Shown piece after piece: positions 18,050 to 25,946 of a stretch of DNA of 25,946 bases. Source of the DNA: Phycisphaerales bacterium UBA1926 (GTDB lineage: Bacteria > Planctomycetota > Phycisphaerae > Phycisphaerales > UBA1924). Positions within the stretch are counted from its first letter, which is position 1; each line of letters opens with the position of its first letter. The position numbers and the translations under genes were made by a program. The stretch covers positions 135,375-161,320 of the forward strand of contig DDFO01000008.1 in the NCBI GenBank assembly GCA_002337215.1. The letters are read 5' to 3'. Below the pieces are notes generated by a model. It was not told the DNA's origin and ran no database searches. It saw only the letters and a list, made by a program, of their open reading frames with translations.

Positions 18050-19043
18050 GGCGGGCCTCGATATCGAGGCTGACGACGTAGTCGCTCATCGACGCGCCCT
18101 CGGGCAGCGCGGCCGCGATCTTCCTGTAGAGCGGGTCCTGCCAGTTGGTCATCGTCTCGATGTACTGGGGCTTGGCGGTCATCTGGAGATCGGTCAGCCC
18201 CGCGTCGAGGATCGCCTCGCGGACGACCTCGACCAGTTCCGCGCCCGCGATGCACCCCACCAGCGCCTCGAGGTCGTTCACGACGCCCGCCGGCAACGGC
18301 TTGAGCAGCGCGAGATCGGAGACCGCCGCTCGCCCGCCCGGCTTGAGCACCCGGGCGATCTCGTGCCAGACACGCCGCTTGTCGGGGGAGAGGTTGATCA
18401 CGCAGTTGGAGATGATCACGTCGGCCGACGCGTCCGCGACGGGGAGGTTCTCGATCTCGCCCAGGCGGAACTCGACGTTGTCGAGCCCGCTGCGCTCGCG
18501 GTAGCTCGCCAGGTTGCCCCGGGCCTTGCTGAGCATCTCGGGGGTCATGTCCACGCCGATCACCCGTCCCTGCTCGCCTACTTTCGGTCCGGCGATGAAG
18601 CAGTCGAACCCGCCGCCTGAGCCGAGATCGACGACGACCTCGCCGGGCGTCAGCGACGCGAGCGCGGTCGGGTTGCCGCACGAGAGCCCCATGTTGGAGC
18701 CCTCGGGGAGGACGGTGAGGTCGTCGCCCGAGTAGCCGACGGCGAGGGCGACCTGCTCGGGGGTCAGCGTGGTCGGGCCGCAGCAGCCGCCTCCACCCGT
18801 CTCCGAGTTTCCGCCGCAGCAGCCGGCCTGCGCGACGGCAGCATCTCCGTCCTGCTCGCTTTGCAACCGTGCGGACGCGGGGCGGACGCCCGACCACTGG
18901 CCCTTGCGGGCGATCTCGGCGTACCCCTCGCGGACGCTGTCGCGGACCTGATCCGTGGTCGGGGCGCTGGTGGTCGGCGAGCTGTCGGTGGGTGTTGGGC
19001 AGCAGTCGGGCCCGCAGCAGGAGGATTGCGTGTCATTGCTCAT
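18045..19043 (-). CDS. arsM: Arsenite S-adenosylmethionine methyltransferase ArsM
   Basis: Cytoplasmic enzyme that methylates As(III) using S-adenosylmethionine; 332 aa from ATG 19043, chosen for AAGGAG 6 bases upstream (the frame stays open to 19112). The SAM-binding motif [14 protein letters not shown] is at 136-149. Expected As-binding cysteines are C122 (SCGNP), C214 ([10 protein letters not shown]) and C264 (GCIAGA). Further CC pairs occur at 9-10, 14-15, 75-76 and 87-88. The 75-88 pairs match the CCG segment common in ArsM, while the N-terminal CCGPDCC looks additional and resembles the tail of the ArsR encoded upstream. The start overlaps the acr3 end by 11 bp, which indicates coupled translation. 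Last gene of the arsenic operon. Confidence 0.94.
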   Translation of the reverse strand: MSNDTQSSCCGPDCCPTPTDSSPTTSAPTTDQVRDSVREGYAEIARKGQWSGVRPASARLQSEQDGDAAVAQAGCCGGNSETGGGGCCGPTTLTPEQVALAVGYSGDDLTVLPEGSNMGLSCGNPTALASLTPGEVVVDLGSGGGFDCFIAGPKVGEQGRVIGVDMTPEMLSKARGNLASYRERSGLDNVEFRLGEIENLPVADASADVIISNCVINLSPDKRRVWHEIARVLKPGGRAAVSDLALLKPLPAGVVNDLEALVGCIAGAELVEVVREAILDAGLTDLQMTAKPQYIETMTNWQDPLYRKIAAALPEGASMSDYVVSLDIEARR

Positions 19044-20184
19044 GGTGATCTCCTTGAGAAGCCGGTCGCGGGTTCGTTGCGTTTTCCGGGGTATCTGTGT
19101 TGTTCTGTGCAAGAGGGAAAAGCCGACGGCCCAGCCTCAGCGAAACGCCGACGAGGGCGAGGAGGACGGGGACCTCGACAAGCGGGCCGACGACCGTCGC
19201 GAACGCGACGCCCGACCCGATGCCGAAGACGGCGATCGCGACCGCGATCGCGAGTTCGAAGTTGTTGCCCGAGGCGGTAAAGGCGAGGGTCGCGGACCGT
19301 TCGTATCCCGCGCCGACCTTGGCCGCCATGAAGAAACTGACGAGGAACATGACGACGAAGTAGATTGTCAGCGGGATCGCGATCCGCAGGATATCGAGCG
19401 GGAGCGCGACGATCCGGTGGCCCTGGAGGCTGAACATCACGAGGATCGTGAAGAGCAGTGCGATGAGCGTGATCGGGGCGATCGTCGGGATGAACCGCTC
19501 GGCGTACCACGCGTCGCCCTTGATGGGCCGCAAGACAAGCCGCGTGAGCATTCCCGCGACGAACGGGATACCCAGGTAGATCATCACGCTCTGGAAGACC
19601 TCGCCGATCGAGACATCGACGACGGCTCCGTCGAGACCGAGCAACGGTGGCAGCCAGGTGATGAAGACCCAGGCGTAGGCCCCGAAGAACAGGACCTGGA
19701 AGATGCTGTTGAACGCGACGAGGCCCGCCGCGTAGTCGCTGCTGCCCTTGGCGAGATCGTTCCACACGAGCACCATCGCGATGCAGCGGGCGAGGCCGAC
19801 CATGATGAGCCCGATCATGTATTCGGGGTAGTCGCGCAGGAACAGGACGGCGAGGGCGAACATGAGCACGGGGCCGACGATCCAGTTCTGGACCAGCGAC
19901 AGCACCAGCACCCTCCAGTCGCGGAAGACCTCGGGAAGTTTCTCGTAGCGGACCTTCGCGAGCGGCGGGTACATCATGAGGATGAGCCCGACGGCGATGG
20001 GGATGTTCGTCGTGCCGACCGAGAGGCGGTCGAGCGATTCGCTGATGCCCGGGACGAGTCGGCCGACCAGCACGCCGACCGCCATCGCGAGGAAGATCCA
20101 GAGGGTGAGGAACCGGTCGAGGAAGCCGAGCCGTCTGGGGCGAACGGGCAGCGGGCACGCGCCCGTCGGTGCGGCGTGAGTCAT
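19033..20184 (-). CDS. acr3: ACR3 family arsenite efflux permease
   Basis: Inner-membrane arsenite exporter, 383 aa with about ten TM helices and an ATG start. Diagnostic residues are C134 in [16 protein letters not shown], the position of the essential TM4 cysteine of ACR3 proteins, and E337 in [17 protein letters not shown], the conserved TM9 glutamate. Other family segments are [11 protein letters not shown] near 24-34, [17 protein letters not shown] near 62-78, and [17 protein letters not shown] near 305-321. It lies between arsR (4-bp ATGA overlap) and arsM (11-bp overlap). As(III) not exported would be methylated by ArsM. No arsenate reductase gene is in the window. The symbol arsB is sometimes used but refers to another family. 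Confidence 0.95.
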   Translation of the reverse strand: MTHAAPTGACPLPVRPRRLGFLDRFLTLWIFLAMAVGVLVGRLVPGISESLDRLSVGTTNIPIAVGLILMMYPPLAKVRYEKLPEVFRDWRVLVLSLVQNWIVGPVLMFALAVLFLRDYPEYMIGLIMVGLARCIAMVLVWNDLAKGSSDYAAGLVAFNSIFQVLFFGAYAWVFITWLPPLLGLDGAVVDVSIGEVFQSVMIYLGIPFVAGMLTRLVLRPIKGDAWYAERFIPTIAPITLIALLFTILVMFSLQGHRIVALPLDILRIAIPLTIYFVVMFLVSFFMAAKVGAGYERSATLAFTASGNNFELAIAVAIAVFGIGSGVAFATVVGPLVEVPVLLALVGVSLRLGRRLFPLAQNNTDTPENATNPRPASQGDHHEQ

Positions 20185-20639
20185 CGCGATGCCCGCCCGT
20201 TCTTTGCGTTTGTGTCGCCGCCCGCGGTCGGGCCACCGGGTGCGTCGCCGCAGCAGTCAGACCCGCAGCACGAGTCCGCGGGAGTCAACTCGTCGATCGC
20301 GTCGGCGAGATCTCGGAACGTCGCCGCGAGCGAGGGGCCGTCCGCGACGTACCAGACGGTCCGCCCCTTCTTCTCGCTGGTGAGCAGGCCGGCGCGCGCC
20401 ATCGTGGACAGGTGCCGCGCGACCATCGAAAAGTCGATCGAGCAGCACTCGGCGACCTCCGTGACCGAACAGGGGCGTGAGCATTTGAGCAGGCACGAGA
20501 GCAGACGCGCCCGCGTCGGCTCCGCAAGGGCCTTGAGCAGATCTGGATTCAGCACGCGGTCAAACCGCGATCTCCATCGGGCCGCTTGCTTGGGGGACCG
20601 GTTTGGAGGGGCCGGCTGATATTGGTTTACTGACGCCAT
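20181..20639 (-). CDS. arsR: ArsR family transcriptional repressor
   Basis: Winged-helix metalloregulator predicted to release the operon promoter when As(III) binds; 152 aa from ATG 20639. The DNA-binding region includes [20 protein letters not shown] (34-53) and [16 protein letters not shown] (71-86), followed by the wing ([13 protein letters not shown]). Nine cysteines are present: C49, C53, C57, C65, C66 and a C-terminal CCGSDCC (C124, C125, C129, C130). No ELCVCDL-type site is present; the distribution suggests As binding through the helix cysteines, the C-terminal pairs, or both. The frame is open upstream to 20783, but MASVNQYQP fits best because a promoter places the transcription start on this ATG. 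First gene of arsR-acr3-arsM. Confidence 0.92.
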   Translation of the reverse strand: MASVNQYQPAPPNRSPKQAARWRSRFDRVLNPDLLKALAEPTRARLLSCLLKCSRPCSVTEVAECCSIDFSMVARHLSTMARAGLLTSEKKGRTVWYVADGPSLAATFRDLADAIDELTPADSCCGSDCCGDAPGGPTAGGDTNAKNGRASR

Positions 20640-20674
20640 AACGCAAGTATTGGTGACCGGCAGCCCGGGGTCAA
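20639..20674 (-). promoter_or_regulatory. Promoter of the arsenic operon, probably leaderless
   Basis: TTGACC at 20669-20674 (-35), a 17-base spacer, then AATACT at 20646-20651 (-10). Six bases after the -10 comes the ATG of arsR, so transcription is predicted to start at or next to the A of the start codon. There is no Shine-Dalgarno motif upstream, which fits a leaderless message. Confidence 0.5.
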
Positions 20675-20892
20675 GTCTCGGCGTCTTCCAAGGTGGAGAA
20701 CACGCAATGTCGTGTCGGTTCGTGCTGGCGAGTCGCCGGCCCGTGCTGGCACCAGCGACCGCGAATCGCACACGGGACTGCATGCCGCGTGCGACGCTCG
20801 TGCTGGTCGCGCGGGGGGCGTGGGACCGTTCCGGTATTCAGACTCGGAGGCCGAAAGGCCGGGCAGTGGCCGCACCGATCGCCGGCTGTCGG
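20640..20892. other. Spacer between the histidine kinase gene and arsR
   Basis: 253 bp without a supported gene. It holds the arsR promoter at its left end. A weak hairpin GGCC-GAAA-GGCC (20849-20860) lies about 35 bp downstream of the kinase stop. It is too short to call a terminator. Confidence 0.5.
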
Positions 20893-22731
20893 CTACGCCG
20901 CGCTTTTCGGCATGGCCGGTTCGAGACCGTCCGGGAAATAGACACAGAACTCCGGCCCTCCATCGGGATGGCGGTCGAGCCAGGCTCGCCCGCCGTGGGC
21001 CTCCGCGATCTTGCGCACGATCGCGAGACCGACGCCGGTCCCTGCGCTGTCGCTCGAAAGCCGCTCGAAGATCCCGAAGATCTTCAGGGCGAACTCGTCC
21101 GGGACACCCTCGCCGTTGTCGCGCACGGTGATCGTTGTGCCCCACTCGTCACACCGCGCACCAACCCACACACGCGGATCACCCTCCGTGGGGCGGCAGT
21201 ATTTCAACGCGTTCTGCACGAGGTTCTGCACGACCTGCCGGATGCGACCCCGGTCTCCCCATACCGCCGCGTCGCTCGCCGTGACGGTCACGGTGGCCCC
21301 GGCGCTGCGGATCTCGCCGTTCAGATCCTCCACAACATCCGCGAAGAGTTTCCCGAGCGGGACGTTCGTCGGCTCGCTCACCACGATCCCGATCCGGCTC
21401 AGTTCGAGCAGATCATCCAGCGTCGCGTGCATGCGATCGACCGCGTCGCCGATCCGGACGAACGCGCTCTCGGCCCGCGCGCGGTCGCCGTCTTCGACGG
21501 CCTGCCGCAGCAATCCGCTGAAGCCGTGGATGGTCACCAGCGGCGACTTGAGGTCGTGCGACACCGTGTACACGAACTGGGTCATTTCCGAGTTGCGCTG
21601 GCGCAGGTCCTCGGTGATCTTACCCGATTCGTGGAGCAGTTCCTCGGTCTGGATGTTCTTGAGCCGGAACACCTCGGCGGCCTTTGCCATCGCGCCGATC
21701 TCGTCGCAGCGCTCCTGCCCGGCGATCTCGGCGTCGGCGTGTCCTTCCGCGAGTTTGCGGAAGGTCTTCGTCATCCCGAGGATCGGCACGAGCACCGAAC
21801 GCGTCAGCAGCGACCCGAGCCCCAGACCCGCGAGGATCGTCGAGACGGCGATCGTATCGCTGATCACCTGGAATCGACTCGACTCGGACTGCATCTGCGC
21901 GCTCAGCATCTGTCGCTGCTCGAGCGAGGCGGACCGGACCCGATCGGCCTCGTACAACAATTCCGACGCGTTCCCCGCCAGCACCACGTTCACCAGGTGC
22001 AGGTACCCACGCGTCGCCTGCACGGCCTCAAGAAACGCTTGCTCGTACGCCTCGAAGAGCGATTCGATCTCGGAGGCACCGGCGACGGCAGGGTCCGCAG
22101 CAACCCGGCCGCTCACCTCTGTGCTGAGACGCTTCGCCTCGCGCAGGTGCTCGATCGCCTCACCGACACGCTCACCGTTCGGAGAGTCGAAGTACCGCAT
22201 CGCGGCGGCCTCTGCGAGCAGCAGCGACCGCGTCGCGTCGGTGCTCGGGTTCGCCGCGAACGATCCCGTTCGTTCGTCCAGCTCGCGCAGCTCGTGGAGA
22301 ATCTGGTCCCGAGTGGGGAACATCTCCTCGTTCATCAGCCGGATCCGCTCGGCCCGGTCCTCGGCGACTTTCTCGAAGTTCTCTCCGTAGGTGCCGACGA
22401 ACTCGGCCATCCGGCGGAGCCGATCGTGTTCCTCGCCAGGGTTGTGTTCTCGAAGCGAACGGTCGATCTGCTCGCCGATGGCGCCGAGCAGATCGCGGAC
22501 GCGATCGGCGGCGGCGGTGTGACCCGTGAGCATGAACGACCCGACGCCGTGCTGGAGTTCGGTGACCGATCGATCGATCGCGAGAACCGAGATCGTGTCG
22601 GCGTTGAGACGCTCGAGGCGCTGCATGTCGCGTTTGGATTTGGACAGCCCGACGTGGCCCATCACCGCCGTGAAAGCATGGAGCGCGAGCACGGCGAGCA
22701 GGAGCGCGCCCATCCGGGTTTTGATGCTCAT
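20893..22731 (-). CDS. Membrane sensor histidine kinase with helical periplasmic domain
   Basis: 612 aa, ATG start with GGAGGG 7 bases upstream inside the preceding gene. Order of parts: TM1 about residues 7-26, a periplasmic region about 27-288 that reads as long amphipathic helices (similar in style to helical-bundle sensors such as TorS), TM2 about 291-313, HAMP-like linker about 314-360, HisKA with phospho-acceptor H392 (TVSHDLKSPLVTIHGF), N box N507 (VVQNLVQNALKYC), G1 DNGEGVP (538-544), F box IFGIFERL (551-558) and G2 GTGVGLAIV (564-572). All catalytic boxes are intact. No receiver domain is attached and no response regulator is encoded nearby. It overlaps the binding-protein gene by 4 bp, so that protein is the likely input partner. 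Confidence 0.93.
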   Translation of the reverse strand: MSIKTRMGALLLAVLALHAFTAVMGHVGLSKSKRDMQRLERLNADTISVLAIDRSVTELQHGVGSFMLTGHTAAADRVRDLLGAIGEQIDRSLREHNPGEEHDRLRRMAEFVGTYGENFEKVAEDRAERIRLMNEEMFPTRDQILHELRELDERTGSFAANPSTDATRSLLLAEAAAMRYFDSPNGERVGEAIEHLREAKRLSTEVSGRVAADPAVAGASEIESLFEAYEQAFLEAVQATRGYLHLVNVVLAGNASELLYEADRVRSASLEQRQMLSAQMQSESSRFQVISDTIAVSTILAGLGLGSLLTRSVLVPILGMTKTFRKLAEGHADAEIAGQERCDEIGAMAKAAEVFRLKNIQTEELLHESGKITEDLRQRNSEMTQFVYTVSHDLKSPLVTIHGFSGLLRQAVEDGDRARAESAFVRIGDAVDRMHATLDDLLELSRIGIVVSEPTNVPLGKLFADVVEDLNGEIRSAGATVTVTASDAAVWGDRGRIRQVVQNLVQNALKYCRPTEGDPRVWVGARCDEWGTTITVRDNGEGVPDEFALKIFGIFERLSSDSAGTGVGLAIVRKIAEAHGGRAWLDRHPDGGPEFCVYFPDGLEPAMPKSAA

Positions 22732-24038
22732 CCCGCAGCCCTCCGGGTCGCCGGGTTCTTTGGAGAGCGCGCGGGCGCGGTGGCGAGGAACTCACCCCAC
22801 CGTGCGAGCGTGTGCTCGTAGTTGTTCATGACGGTGTTCCACACCGCGACGCGGGAGAACCGCGTCTCGTAGCTCCCTCCGTTGCGCGTGTCACCGGGAG
22901 AGGCGATGACCCTGCCGTCCGAGTTCACGATGCTCTCGATCGCGGGCTCGCCGCGGTACCAGTAGTCCCACTCGTTCTTCGAGAGATGCGTCCTCGCGGT
23001 CTCCGGGATGGAGATGTAGTAGCCCTGACGCGCCATGATCGCGCCCGGCCGGCCCGAGAGCCACCAGTTCATGTACGCGTACGACTTCTCGATCGCCTCG
23101 TCGTTCGCCGCCGCCGAGAGACACATGACGCCGTGCCACGCCCGGTAGCCCTCTCGCGGCGCGGCGTACCGCACCGGCACCCCCCCGGCGCGGAGCGCCG
23201 ACGCACCGGGGGAGAACATGCTCTCGATGACCGCCCGGCCGGACCGCATGAAGCGGACCGACTCGGGGACGGAATTCCAGAGCCCCGAAAAGTGCCCGTC
23301 GCGCCGCAGATCGACAAGGATGTCGAACAGCCGATCGATCTCGGCGACCGTCATGTTCCCGATATCGGCAAAGGACGCGAGCCCCAGCGATCGGGCCGCG
23401 AGGGCGGCATCGAAGAGCCCGATCGTCGGTTCGTTGATCAGCGCGACCCGCCCCCGGAACCGCTCATCGAGGAGCCACGACCAGCTCTCGTCGACGTAGG
23501 CCTCTCCCCGCTCAACGACGCGTGTGTCGTATCCGAATGAATCGACGTTGTGCACGTAGGGCAGGAAGCTCACGCGACGCGACTCGGGTGTGCCCAGCGA
23601 CCCGTCGGGCTGCGCGTACAGAATGGTGTGCGGCGCATCGCCACGCCCGATGCTCGAGTCGGTCGTCAGGCGGCCCGTCTTCGAGAGCGGGTTGACGTCG
23701 TTCCACTGATCGATCCGCGCGGTCTCGATGGGCTGGATCGCGTTCGCCCGCCAGAGCACGTTGATGCTGTTGGACCATTGCTCGTAGACATCGAACGACT
23801 CAGGCCGCGTCGAGGCTTGCTGCAGGACCGCGGCGCTCCCCCCGGGCACGAACTCGATTGAGAACCCGAGGTCCGCCTCTGCCGCGATCCGGATCTGCTC
23901 CTGGAGCGTCACGTGCGTGCCGAGCACCCGGAGCGGCCGCGGGCCCCGCGACCTCGCCGGCTGGGACACGCCATGCGCGCACAACGACAGGGCGCTCGCC
24001 GCCCCGGCCCGTGCCAGAAAATCACGTCTCGACATCAT
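22728..24038 (-). CDS. Tat-exported PotD-like extracellular solute-binding protein
   Basis: 436 aa from ATG 24038, chosen because GGGAGA lies 8 bases upstream and the Tat motif MMSRRDFLARAG begins there (the open frame runs to 24224). A hydrophobic signal follows to about residue 24. The mature part has the spermidine/putrescine-type binding fold: LRVLGTHVTLQEQI near 36-49, FDVYEQWSNSINVLW near 82-96, FLPYVHNVDSFGYDTRVV near 158-175, FRGRVALINEPTIGLFDAA near 194-212, and a C-terminal AYMNWWLSGRPGAIMARQGYY near 321-341. The ligand cannot be assigned. No ABC permease or ATPase gene is adjacent. Instead the stop overlaps the histidine kinase ATG (ATGA), which points to a role in sensing. The promoter was not clearly found. 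Confidence 0.88.
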   Translation of the reverse strand: MMSRRDFLARAGAASALSLCAHGVSQPARSRGPRPLRVLGTHVTLQEQIRIAAEADLGFSIEFVPGGSAAVLQQASTRPESFDVYEQWSNSINVLWRANAIQPIETARIDQWNDVNPLSKTGRLTTDSSIGRGDAPHTILYAQPDGSLGTPESRRVSFLPYVHNVDSFGYDTRVVERGEAYVDESWSWLLDERFRGRVALINEPTIGLFDAALAARSLGLASFADIGNMTVAEIDRLFDILVDLRRDGHFSGLWNSVPESVRFMRSGRAVIESMFSPGASALRAGGVPVRYAAPREGYRAWHGVMCLSAAANDEAIEKSYAYMNWWLSGRPGAIMARQGYYISIPETARTHLSKNEWDYWYRGEPAIESIVNSDGRVIASPGDTRNGGSYETRFSRVAVWNTVMNNYEHTLARWGEFLATAPARSPKNPATRRAAG

Positions 24039-24156
24039 GATGCATGTCTCCCGATTCCCGCGATCAACCGCGTGTATCGACAGATGCCATCGAGCGGCAC
24101 AGTCGATCCAGCGAATCGCGGGGATTGGGACGGCGCGCGGGGCTTGTCGGACCCTA

Positions 24157-24174
24157 CGGGCGGTGACACGCCCG
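24157..24174. repeat. Inverted repeat upstream of the binding-protein gene
   Basis: CGGGCG and CGCCCG enclose GTGACA, a perfect 6-bp stem about 120 bp upstream of the start at 24038. It might be an operator for the binding protein-kinase operon or chance in GC-rich DNA. Confidence 0.35.
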
Positions 24175-24223
24175 ATGTGGTGGGATGGGTGGAGACGCGG
24201 CGGGAGGCGTTCCGTCCCTGCCA

Positions 24224-24256
24224 CGAAAAAACCACCGCGGATTTCCGCGGTGGTTT
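24224..24256 (-). terminator. Intrinsic terminator of tRNA-Ala
   Basis: On the minus strand, AAACCACCGCGG and CCGCGGTGGTTT form a 12-bp stem around a 4-base loop, and a run of T continues past the stem. It starts about 10 bases after the tRNA 3' end. This is the clearest rho-independent terminator in the window. Confidence 0.88.
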
Positions 24257-24266
24257 GCTGTGAAAG

Positions 24267-24340
24267 TGGAGACTAGGGGGATCGAACCCCTGACCTCATC
24301 CATGCCATGGATGCGCTCTACCAGTCTGAGCTAAGTCCCC
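24267..24340 (-). tRNA. tRNA-Ala (anticodon GGC)
   Basis: 74 nt that fold into a complete cloverleaf: acceptor GGGGACT with AGTCTCC, D stem GCTC/GAGC, anticodon stem CATCC/GGATG around loop ATGGCAT, variable loop AGGTC, and T stem AGGGG/CCCCT around TTCGATC. The anticodon GGC reads GCC and GCU alanine codons. The acceptor stem has the G3-U70 pair, the alanine identity element, which confirms the assignment. The discriminator base is A. CCA is not encoded. It has its own promoter and terminator. Confidence 0.97.
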
Positions 24341-24663
24341 AGGATGTCAGGCCCGATCGGCGTGCCGGTCAGAACCGTGGTCGAAATGATAGATCACCAT
24401 CGGCGAAGATCAAGCAAAAATCAAGTCCCGATCAACCCCGCACGGTCTGCACGGCGAATCCCCGCATCTGAGCGGGTCGGTCTGTAGCGGTCGCGTCGCT
24501 TAAGCGGATCGGTCCGATCGGCCGGGCGTGCGGGGCACGATGTCTCGGACGATCCGGCCGCGAGCATGTTCTGGGCGGGGTGTGCGTCCGATGACCTCGC
24601 CGGTTCGCCGTCGCGGTGTCTCAGCCTGTGTGCCGAATGCCGCGGAGCCGAAGGAGGACACGG
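24341..24663. other. Spacer between tRNA-Ala and the small plus-strand gene
   Basis: About 320 bp. The left end holds the tRNA promoter. A short palindrome, GATCGG-T-CCGATC, is at 24507-24519. Open frames on both strands here look like GC-rich background. I found no convincing promoter for the gene at 24664. Confidence 0.5.
24386..24413 (-). promoter_or_regulatory. Promoter of tRNA-Ala
   Basis: TTGATC at 24408-24413 (-35), a 16-base spacer, and TATCAT at 24386-24391 (-10). The predicted start near 24379 leaves a 5' leader of about 40 nt for RNase P removal. The AT-rich stretch upstream (TTGATTTTTGC) could act as an UP-like element. Confidence 0.6.
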
Positions 24664-24954
24664 ATGCCCCGGACACTCGAGCGATGGACACGCGACGACC
24701 GCCCGATCGGGCTGCGCTGGCACATCACCGGTTCTGGTGATATTCGGGTCGGCTGGCCAGCCCCGGGGCTGGAGGTCTTCACCCTCGCGATCGGCTGGCT
24801 GACCGACGACGCGCAAGTCGGGATTATTGAAACGCCCGCGTCGCCCGTCGATGTCGGGATACTCGAGATCCTCGACGAGAGGTTCCCCGACCGTCGCTGG
24901 TTCGCGGGCACGTTCGACGAGGTCGCGTCGGTCGCCGCACGGCGAGCCGCGTAG
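24664..24954 (+). CDS. Small hypothetical protein, 96 aa
   Basis: I do not recognise the family. The ATG at 24664 is preceded by a strong ribosome binding site, AAGGAGG at 24651-24657 with a 6-base spacer, which is the main support for a real gene. The frame is open upstream to 24616, but that longer start has no such site. The protein is soluble, acidic in its second half, with no signal or TM segment. It begins MPRTLERWTRDDRPIGL and has alternating hydrophobic strands (WHITGSGDIRVGW, LEVFTLAIGWL, AQVGIIETP), suggestive of a small beta-rich domain followed by a helix (DVGILEILDERF, FDEVASVAARR). It converges on the GT9 gene with a 35-bp gap that contains a weak CCGCC/GGCGG hairpin. Confidence 0.65.
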   Translation: MPRTLERWTRDDRPIGLRWHITGSGDIRVGWPAPGLEVFTLAIGWLTDDAQVGIIETPASPVDVGILEILDERFPDRRWFAGTFDEVASVAARRAA

Positions 24955-24989
24955 CCCGCCTCAGAACCTGGCGGAACACAAACTCAGAC

Positions 24990-25946
24990 TCAATCGATCG
25001 TTCCGAGCATCCCGTCCGAGGCCAAGATCACGGCGTCGAGCGGGATGTTCTCGATCCGGCACCGCTCGGGGTGGTCGTTGCTGACCTCACCCGGAGGCAG
25101 TTCCCCGTCGGCGATCAGGATCGCCTCACGGGATTCGGGCACCGGGATGGTCGTCCATCGCGGGTCGGTCGGGCCGAACAGGCTGACGAGCGGCGTGCCG
25201 AGGGCGGCGGCGATGTGCCTGGGCCCGGTGTCGTTGGTGACCATGAGCCGCGCCTCGGCCGCGAGGACCTTGAGCGACCCCAGCGTGTGCGCGTGATCCG
25301 GCAGGACGACCGGGTCCGTACGCGCCGCGTCCGCGATGCCTCGGCACAGATCCGCCTCGGCGGGTGACCCATTGAGAAGGACGGCAAGGCCGTGCGCCTC
25401 GGCGAGATGATCAGCGAGCCGAGCGAACCGGTCGGCGGGCCACCGCTTGGCGGGGTTGTTGCCCCCGGGGTTGAGGATCGCGGTCGGACCTGTGATGTTC
25501 GCCGAAGCGCGCACCGCGTCGGCCTCGGCGCGATCTGTGGCGGAGATCGGGAGCGACATCGATGCGTCGCTCGGCAGGATCGTGCGCACGCGGCGGGGGT
25601 CTTCGAGGGGCGGGGCGTTGAGCCCGGGCGGGGAATCCGGATCGATCAGTGCGCTCGCGGCGTGCCAGTAGTACGACACGGCCGGAACAACCGCCCAGCC
25701 GCCGGACACGGCCTTCGGCGGCCGGAGCCGCTGGGTGAGCAGGAAGCCTCGCCCGTCGCGGTCATAGCCGATGCGGTCGGGGATCCCGGCGATGCGGACG
25801 GCGAGAGCCGTCGAGAACGAGCCCGTGAACAGAAGCGCGCGCGCGTACCGACGTGGTCGGAGTTTCCCCGCCGCGTGCTTGGGCCCCATGACGCCCGAGG
25901 GACGCACGACGTGGAACTCGTCGACGACGGTCCGCCCCGCCTTGGT
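24990..25946 (-). CDS. Glycosyltransferase family 9 (heptosyltransferase-like), N-terminus beyond the window
   Basis: At least 318 residues are present with no stop before the right edge, so the 5' end lies outside; the first in-window GTG (25907) is unlikely to be the start because the upstream codons (TKAGRTVVDEFHVV) continue the family pattern. GT9 enzymes transfer heptose or related sugars from nucleotide donors to lipopolysaccharide core. Visible motifs are FTGSFSTALAVRIAGIPDRIGYDRDGRG in the N-terminal half, LNPGGNNPAKRWPADRFARLADHL at the start of the donor-binding half, and MVTNDTGPRHIAAALGTPLVSLFGPTDP, the classic ADP-heptose-binding segment. A waaF/waaC-like role is plausible; acceptor and sugar cannot be set from this sequence. 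Confidence 0.9.
   Translation of the reverse strand, partial: TKAGRTVVDEFHVVRPSGVMGPKHAAGKLRPRRYARALLFTGSFSTALAVRIAGIPDRIGYDRDGRGFLLTQRLRPPKAVSGGWAVVPAVSYYWHAASALIDPDSPPGLNAPPLEDPRRVRTILPSDASMSLPISATDRAEADAVRASANITGPTAILNPGGNNPAKRWPADRFARLADHLAEAHGLAVLLNGSPAEADLCRGIADAARTDPVVLPDHAHTLGSLKVLAAEARLMVTNDTGPRHIAAALGTPLVSLFGPTDPRWTTIPVPESREAILIADGELPPGEVSNDHPERCRIENIPLDAVILASDGMLGTID

Noticed and set aside
18955..20619. 554-codon plus-strand frame opposite acr3 and arsR
   Set aside because: Acidic and charged shadow of the membrane permease; no motif or ribosome binding site.
20640..20783. Longer ArsR starting at 20783
   Set aside because: The first 48 residues show no family similarity, and the promoter signals lie inside this stretch.
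20650..22821. 723-codon plus-strand open frame opposite the histidine kinase
   Set aside because: The minus strand has all kinase boxes intact; the plus frame has no recognisable domain.
24041..24223. Upstream extension of the binding protein to 24224
   Set aside because: The Tat motif and ribosome binding site fix the start at 24038; the extension would place 62 residues ahead of the signal peptide.
24421..24816. 131-codon minus-strand frame near the tRNA gene
   Set aside because: Low-complexity Arg/Pro/Asp composition, no ribosome binding site noted, and it overlaps the better supported plus-strand gene at 24664.

Overview
The window is GC-rich, densely coded DNA that most resembles a member of the Planctomycetota, probably class Phycisphaerae. 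That placement is an inference from gene content: an Alternative Complex III (ACIII) operon joined to a caa3-type oxidase, a DUF1800-DUF1501 pair, and several Tat-exported proteins. No rRNA or other taxonomic marker is present to confirm it.

Region 1 (1-12947, minus strand) is one long respiratory operon. In transcription order it reads actA (pentaheme cytochrome c), actB (fused molybdopterin-like and Fe-S protein), actC (NrfD-like), actD (DUF3341), actE (lipoprotein cytochrome c), actF, a small one-TM protein, a SCO1/SenC copper chaperone, cytochrome c oxidase subunit II with a fused cytochrome c domain, and subunit I cut by the left edge. ACIII oxidises quinol and passes electrons to the oxidase. 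SCO loads the CuA site of subunit II.

Region 2 (12948-13276) is a divergent control region with a strong palindrome that resembles a Fur-type box. It separates actA from a plus-strand heme A synthase gene (ctaA, 13277-14701), which makes the oxidase cofactor.

Region 3 (14702-18019, plus strand) holds a spacer rich in short repeats and then a DUF1800-DUF1501 pair. Region 4 (18045-20639, minus strand) is a compact arsenic operon, arsR-acr3-arsM, with overlapping genes and a promoter that predicts a leaderless arsR message. Region 5 (20893-24038, minus strand) is a two-gene unit in which a Tat-exported PotD-like binding protein overlaps a membrane histidine kinase by 4 bp. No permease or response regulator is adjacent, which suggests a sensing pair rather than a transporter.

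Region 6 (24224-25946) holds tRNA-Ala(GGC) with a promoter and intrinsic terminator, a small unrecognised plus-strand gene with a strong ribosome binding site, and a GT9 (heptosyltransferase-like) gene cut by the right edge.

Two genes (actA and the DUF1800 gene) appear to start at TTG preceded by GGAGG at an identical 7-nt spacing. No IS element, CRISPR array, rRNA or phage gene was seen.
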